DNA from: an uncultured Actinomycetes bacterium
GTDB lineage: Bacteria; Actinomycetota; Thermoleophilia; Gaiellales; Gaiellaceae
Reading direction: 5' to 3'
Length of the DNA: 7,366 nucleotides
Assembly: GCA_903930195.1 (NCBI GenBank)
Contig: CAIYXH010000309.1
Coordinates: forward strand, 1-7,366
Position 1 is the stretch's first letter. Each line of letters starts with the position of its first letter. Below the pieces are notes generated by a model. The model was not told the origin of the DNA, did not search any database, and saw only the letters and a program-made list of their open reading frames with translations. Positions 5,679 through 7,366 of this stretch are shown one piece after another. Made by a program: the position numbers and the translations under genes.

Positions 5679-6768
5679 CGCCTCCCTCTACGAGACGCTC
5701 GGCGTCCCGAAGAACGCATCGCAGGACGAGCTGAAGAAGGCCTACCGCAAGCTCGTCCGCCAGTACCACCCGGATACGCATCCGGGCGATGCGACCGCGG
5801 AGGAGAAGTTCAAGGAGGTGCAGTCGGCCTACGACGTCCTCTCCGACCCGGAGAAGCGGAAGCAGTACGACACGTTCGGCTCGACGAACGGCCGCTCGGG
5901 GCCCGGCCCCGGCGCAGGCCAGGCCGGCTTCGACATGGGCGACTTCGATCTCGGCGACCTGTTCGGCGGCCTCTTCGGCGGCGGGCGCGGGCGTGGGGGA
6001 CAGCAGCAGCGGCCCGAGCGCGGCCAGCGCGGCAACGACGTCGAGGTCGAAGTGCGCGTCTCGTTCGACGATGCGCTCAAGGGCCTACGCACGACCGTCC
6101 CGGTGACGCTCGAGCTCGCCTGCCACACCTGTCACGGCACGGGCGCGGCGCCCGGCACCACGCCGAAGCGCTGCCCGCAGTGCGGGGGCAGCGGTGTCGT
6201 CGCGACCTCGCAGGGCCTCTTTGCCCTGCAGCAGCCCTGCCCGACGTGCCGCGGCAACGGCACGATCGTCGAGACGCCGTGCTCGACGTGCCGCGGGAGC
6301 GGCCGCGAGCGGCGCACCAAGCGCTACACGGTCTCGATCCCGGCGGGCGTCAAGGACGGCAGCAAGATCAAGCTCAAGGGGAAGGGCGAGGCCGGCTATG
6401 GCGGTGCGCCCGCCGGCGACCTGTTCGTCGTCACCCGGGTCGAGCCGTCGAAGCTCTACGAGCGGCGCGGCGACGACCTGATCCTCGAGGTTCCCGTCTC
6501 CTACGACGAGGCGGCGCTCGGCGCCGAGGTCGAGATCCCGACCCCTGACGGCCGCGTCTCGCTGAAGATCGCCGCCGGCTCGACCGACGGCAAGCTGCTC
6601 CGGGTCAAGGGGCGCGGCGCGCCGAAGCTCAAGGGAGACGGCCGCGGCGACCTCCTCGCCCGGCTGCGGATCGCGGTCCCGGCCAAGCCCTCGAAAGCAG
6701 AGCGCGAGGCGCTCGAGAACCTGCGCAAGGTGCAGAAGGCCAACCCCAGAGACAGGCTGTTCTCGTGA
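5671..6768 (+). CDS. dnaJ: Chaperone protein DnaJ (class A J-domain protein)
   Basis: DnaJ delivers substrates to DnaK and triggers its ATPase. The 365 residues are full length and hold all class A parts: J domain (about 5-70) with the essential HPD at 33-35; Gly/Phe-rich region (about 78-122) with a DLFGG motif near 96-100; zinc-binding domain with four CxxCxGxG motifs starting at Cys151, Cys168, Cys190 and Cys204; then two beta-barrel substrate-binding domains and a short C-terminal dimerisation part (about 215-365). All eight zinc cysteines are present, so it should be functional. The ATG lies inside the end of grpE (8-nt overlap) with the G-run GGGGG (5664-5668) close upstream. The stop overlaps the start of hspR. 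Placement suggests this is the DnaJ serving the operon's DnaK; a second DnaJ elsewhere is common in actinobacteria. Confidence 0.97.
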   Translation: MANASLYETLGVPKNASQDELKKAYRKLVRQYHPDTHPGDATAEEKFKEVQSAYDVLSDPEKRKQYDTFGSTNGRSGPGPGAGQAGFDMGDFDLGDLFGGLFGGGRGRGGQQQRPERGQRGNDVEVEVRVSFDDALKGLRTTVPVTLELACHTCHGTGAAPGTTPKRCPQCGGSGVVATSQGLFALQQPCPTCRGNGTIVETPCSTCRGSGRERRTKRYTVSIPAGVKDGSKIKLKGKGEAGYGGAPAGDLFVVTRVEPSKLYERRGDDLILEVPVSYDEAALGAEVEIPTPDGRVSLKIAAGSTDGKLLRVKGRGAPKLKGDGRGDLLARLRIAVPAKPSKAEREALENLRKVQKANPRDRLFS

Positions 6769-7133
6769 TGGACGAGCGGCCTCGCTACATGATCAGCGTC
6801 GCGGCCGAGCTCGTCGGCATGCACCCCCAGACGTTGCGGATCTACGAGCAGAAGGGCTTCGTCCGTCCGCAGCGGACGCAGGGAAACACCCGGCTGTACT
6901 CGGATGCGGACGTCGAGCGGCTGCGCGCGATCCAGCGCCTGACCACCGAGATCGGGCTCAACCTCGTCGGCGTGGAGCGCGTGCTCCGGCTCGAGGACGA
7001 GCTCGTGCGGATGCGCCGCCAGCTCGACCGGATGGAGCAGGAGATGCGGCAGGCGATCGACCAGGTCCATCGCCAGTACCGCCGCGACCTGATCCTCTAC
7101 CGCCCGCCGCAGCCACCTGACCGAAGGAGCTGA
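6765..7133 (+). CDS. hspR: Heat shock repressor HspR (MerR family)
   Basis: A 122-residue MerR-family regulator. The winged helix-turn-helix spans about 9-75: ISVAAELVGMHPQTLRIYEQ (10-29), then GNTRLYSDADVERLR (40-54) and the HspR-typical GLNLVGVERVL (64-74). A coiled-coil dimerisation helix follows (about 76-106), with no effector or metal-binding domain. In Streptomyces and mycobacteria HspR binds HAIR operators before dnaK and clpB and needs DnaK as co-repressor, so free DnaK shuts the operon off. Position as fourth gene after dnaJ and directly before clpB supports the same feedback loop here. The start is GTG (6765, 4-nt overlap with the dnaJ stop) or the adjacent ATG (6768, 1-nt overlap); the products differ by one residue. 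The upstream ribosome binding site is weak, suggesting translational coupling. Confidence 0.93.
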   Translation: MMDERPRYMISVAAELVGMHPQTLRIYEQKGFVRPQRTQGNTRLYSDADVERLRAIQRLTTEIGLNLVGVERVLRLEDELVRMRRQLDRMEQEMRQAIDQVHRQYRRDLILYRPPQPPDRRS

Positions 7134-7134
7134 G

Positions 7135-7366
7135 ATGGACTTCACCAAAGTGACGATCAAGGGGCAGGAGGCGATCGCCGCCGCCCAGGACATGGCGCGC
7201 CGCCGCGGGAACCCGGAGGTCTACCCGGAGCATCTGCTGCTCGCGCTGCTCGACCAGGATCTCTTCACCGACTGGCAGGGGCTGCGCCCCGAGGCCGAGC
7301 AGCGGCTGGCGGCGCAGCCGGCCGTCTCCGGCGCCGACGCCTCCCAGCTGCGCATCTCGACGAAGC
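7135..7366 (+). CDS. clpB: ATP-dependent disaggregase ClpB, N-terminal part only
   Basis: Only the first 77 codons are inside the window. ClpB is a hexameric AAA+ (Hsp100) machine that threads aggregated proteins with DnaK help. The visible part is the first Clp N-domain repeat: MDFTKVTIKGQEAI, GNPEVYPEHLLLALLDQ (25-41) and then RPEAEQRLAA (51-60). Compared with mycobacterial ClpB as I recall it, about 10 residues are missing after LLALLDQ, with the frame intact on both sides. A good ribosome binding site, GAAGGAG (7123-7129), lies 5 nt before the ATG, and only 1 nt separates the hspR stop from this start. ClpC also carries N-repeats, but the sequence details and the heat-shock context favour ClpB. 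The ATPase modules lie beyond the window. Confidence 0.9.
   Translation, partial: MDFTKVTIKGQEAIAAAQDMARRRGNPEVYPEHLLLALLDQDLFTDWQGLRPEAEQRLAAQPAVSGADASQLRISTK

Noticed and set aside
4361..6640. Repeated CTCAAG sequences resembling HAIR half-sites inside dnaK, grpE and dnaJ
   Set aside because: They are common Leu-Lys codon pairs (CTC AAG) and lack a partner CTTGAGT at the correct spacing.
6501..7193. 230-codon minus-strand open frame over dnaJ, hspR and clpB
   Set aside because: Antisense to three conserved genes, with no domain signal and no ribosome binding site.

Overview
The window is a high-GC bacterial chromosome segment. The gene set points to Actinomycetota: a dnaK-grpE-dnaJ chaperone operon with a MerR-family HspR repressor as fourth gene is the actinobacterial arrangement. 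A secreted trypsin-fold protease with an actinobacterial-style Ig-like tail, and a DnaK that keeps the N-terminal insertion missing from mycobacterial and Bacillus DnaK, make a deep branch such as Thermoleophilia (Gaiellales/Solirubrobacterales) my best guess. That assignment is inference; the window has no rRNA or phylogenetic marker I can place exactly.

Left part (1-2207, minus strand): the molybdenum cofactor gene moaA, followed 23 nt downstream on the same strand by a secreted S1-family serine protease whose 3' end lies outside the window. The protease start codon sits in a perfect 8-bp hairpin. Middle (2208-3120): an 85-bp divergent gap, then a plus-strand 10-TM EamA/DMT transporter. Neither moaA nor the transporter has a visible Shine-Dalgarno sequence, and in-frame stops just upstream fix both starts.

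Right part (3121-7366, plus strand): a 117-bp regulatory gap with an extended -10 promoter, a leader hairpin and a short palindrome, then dnaK, grpE, dnaJ, hspR and the start of clpB. The genes overlap by 1-8 nt or are separated by 1 nt, so this looks like one translationally coupled heat-shock operon. It encodes the Hsp70 machine (DnaK with its J-protein and nucleotide exchange factor), its partner disaggregase ClpB, and the repressor HspR, which in other actinobacteria uses DnaK as co-repressor. A perfect 14-bp inverted repeat lies just inside grpE and would form a strong mRNA hairpin at the dnaK-grpE junction.

No gene-free stretch exceeds 300 bases. I saw no tRNA, rRNA, CRISPR, insertion sequence or phage gene. 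The coding content is mostly conventional. The items worth a second look are the grpE hairpin, the dnaK leader with no canonical HAIR or CIRCE operator despite an hspR in the operon, the DnaK insertion, the unusual protease pocket and start, and a short deletion in the ClpB N-domain.
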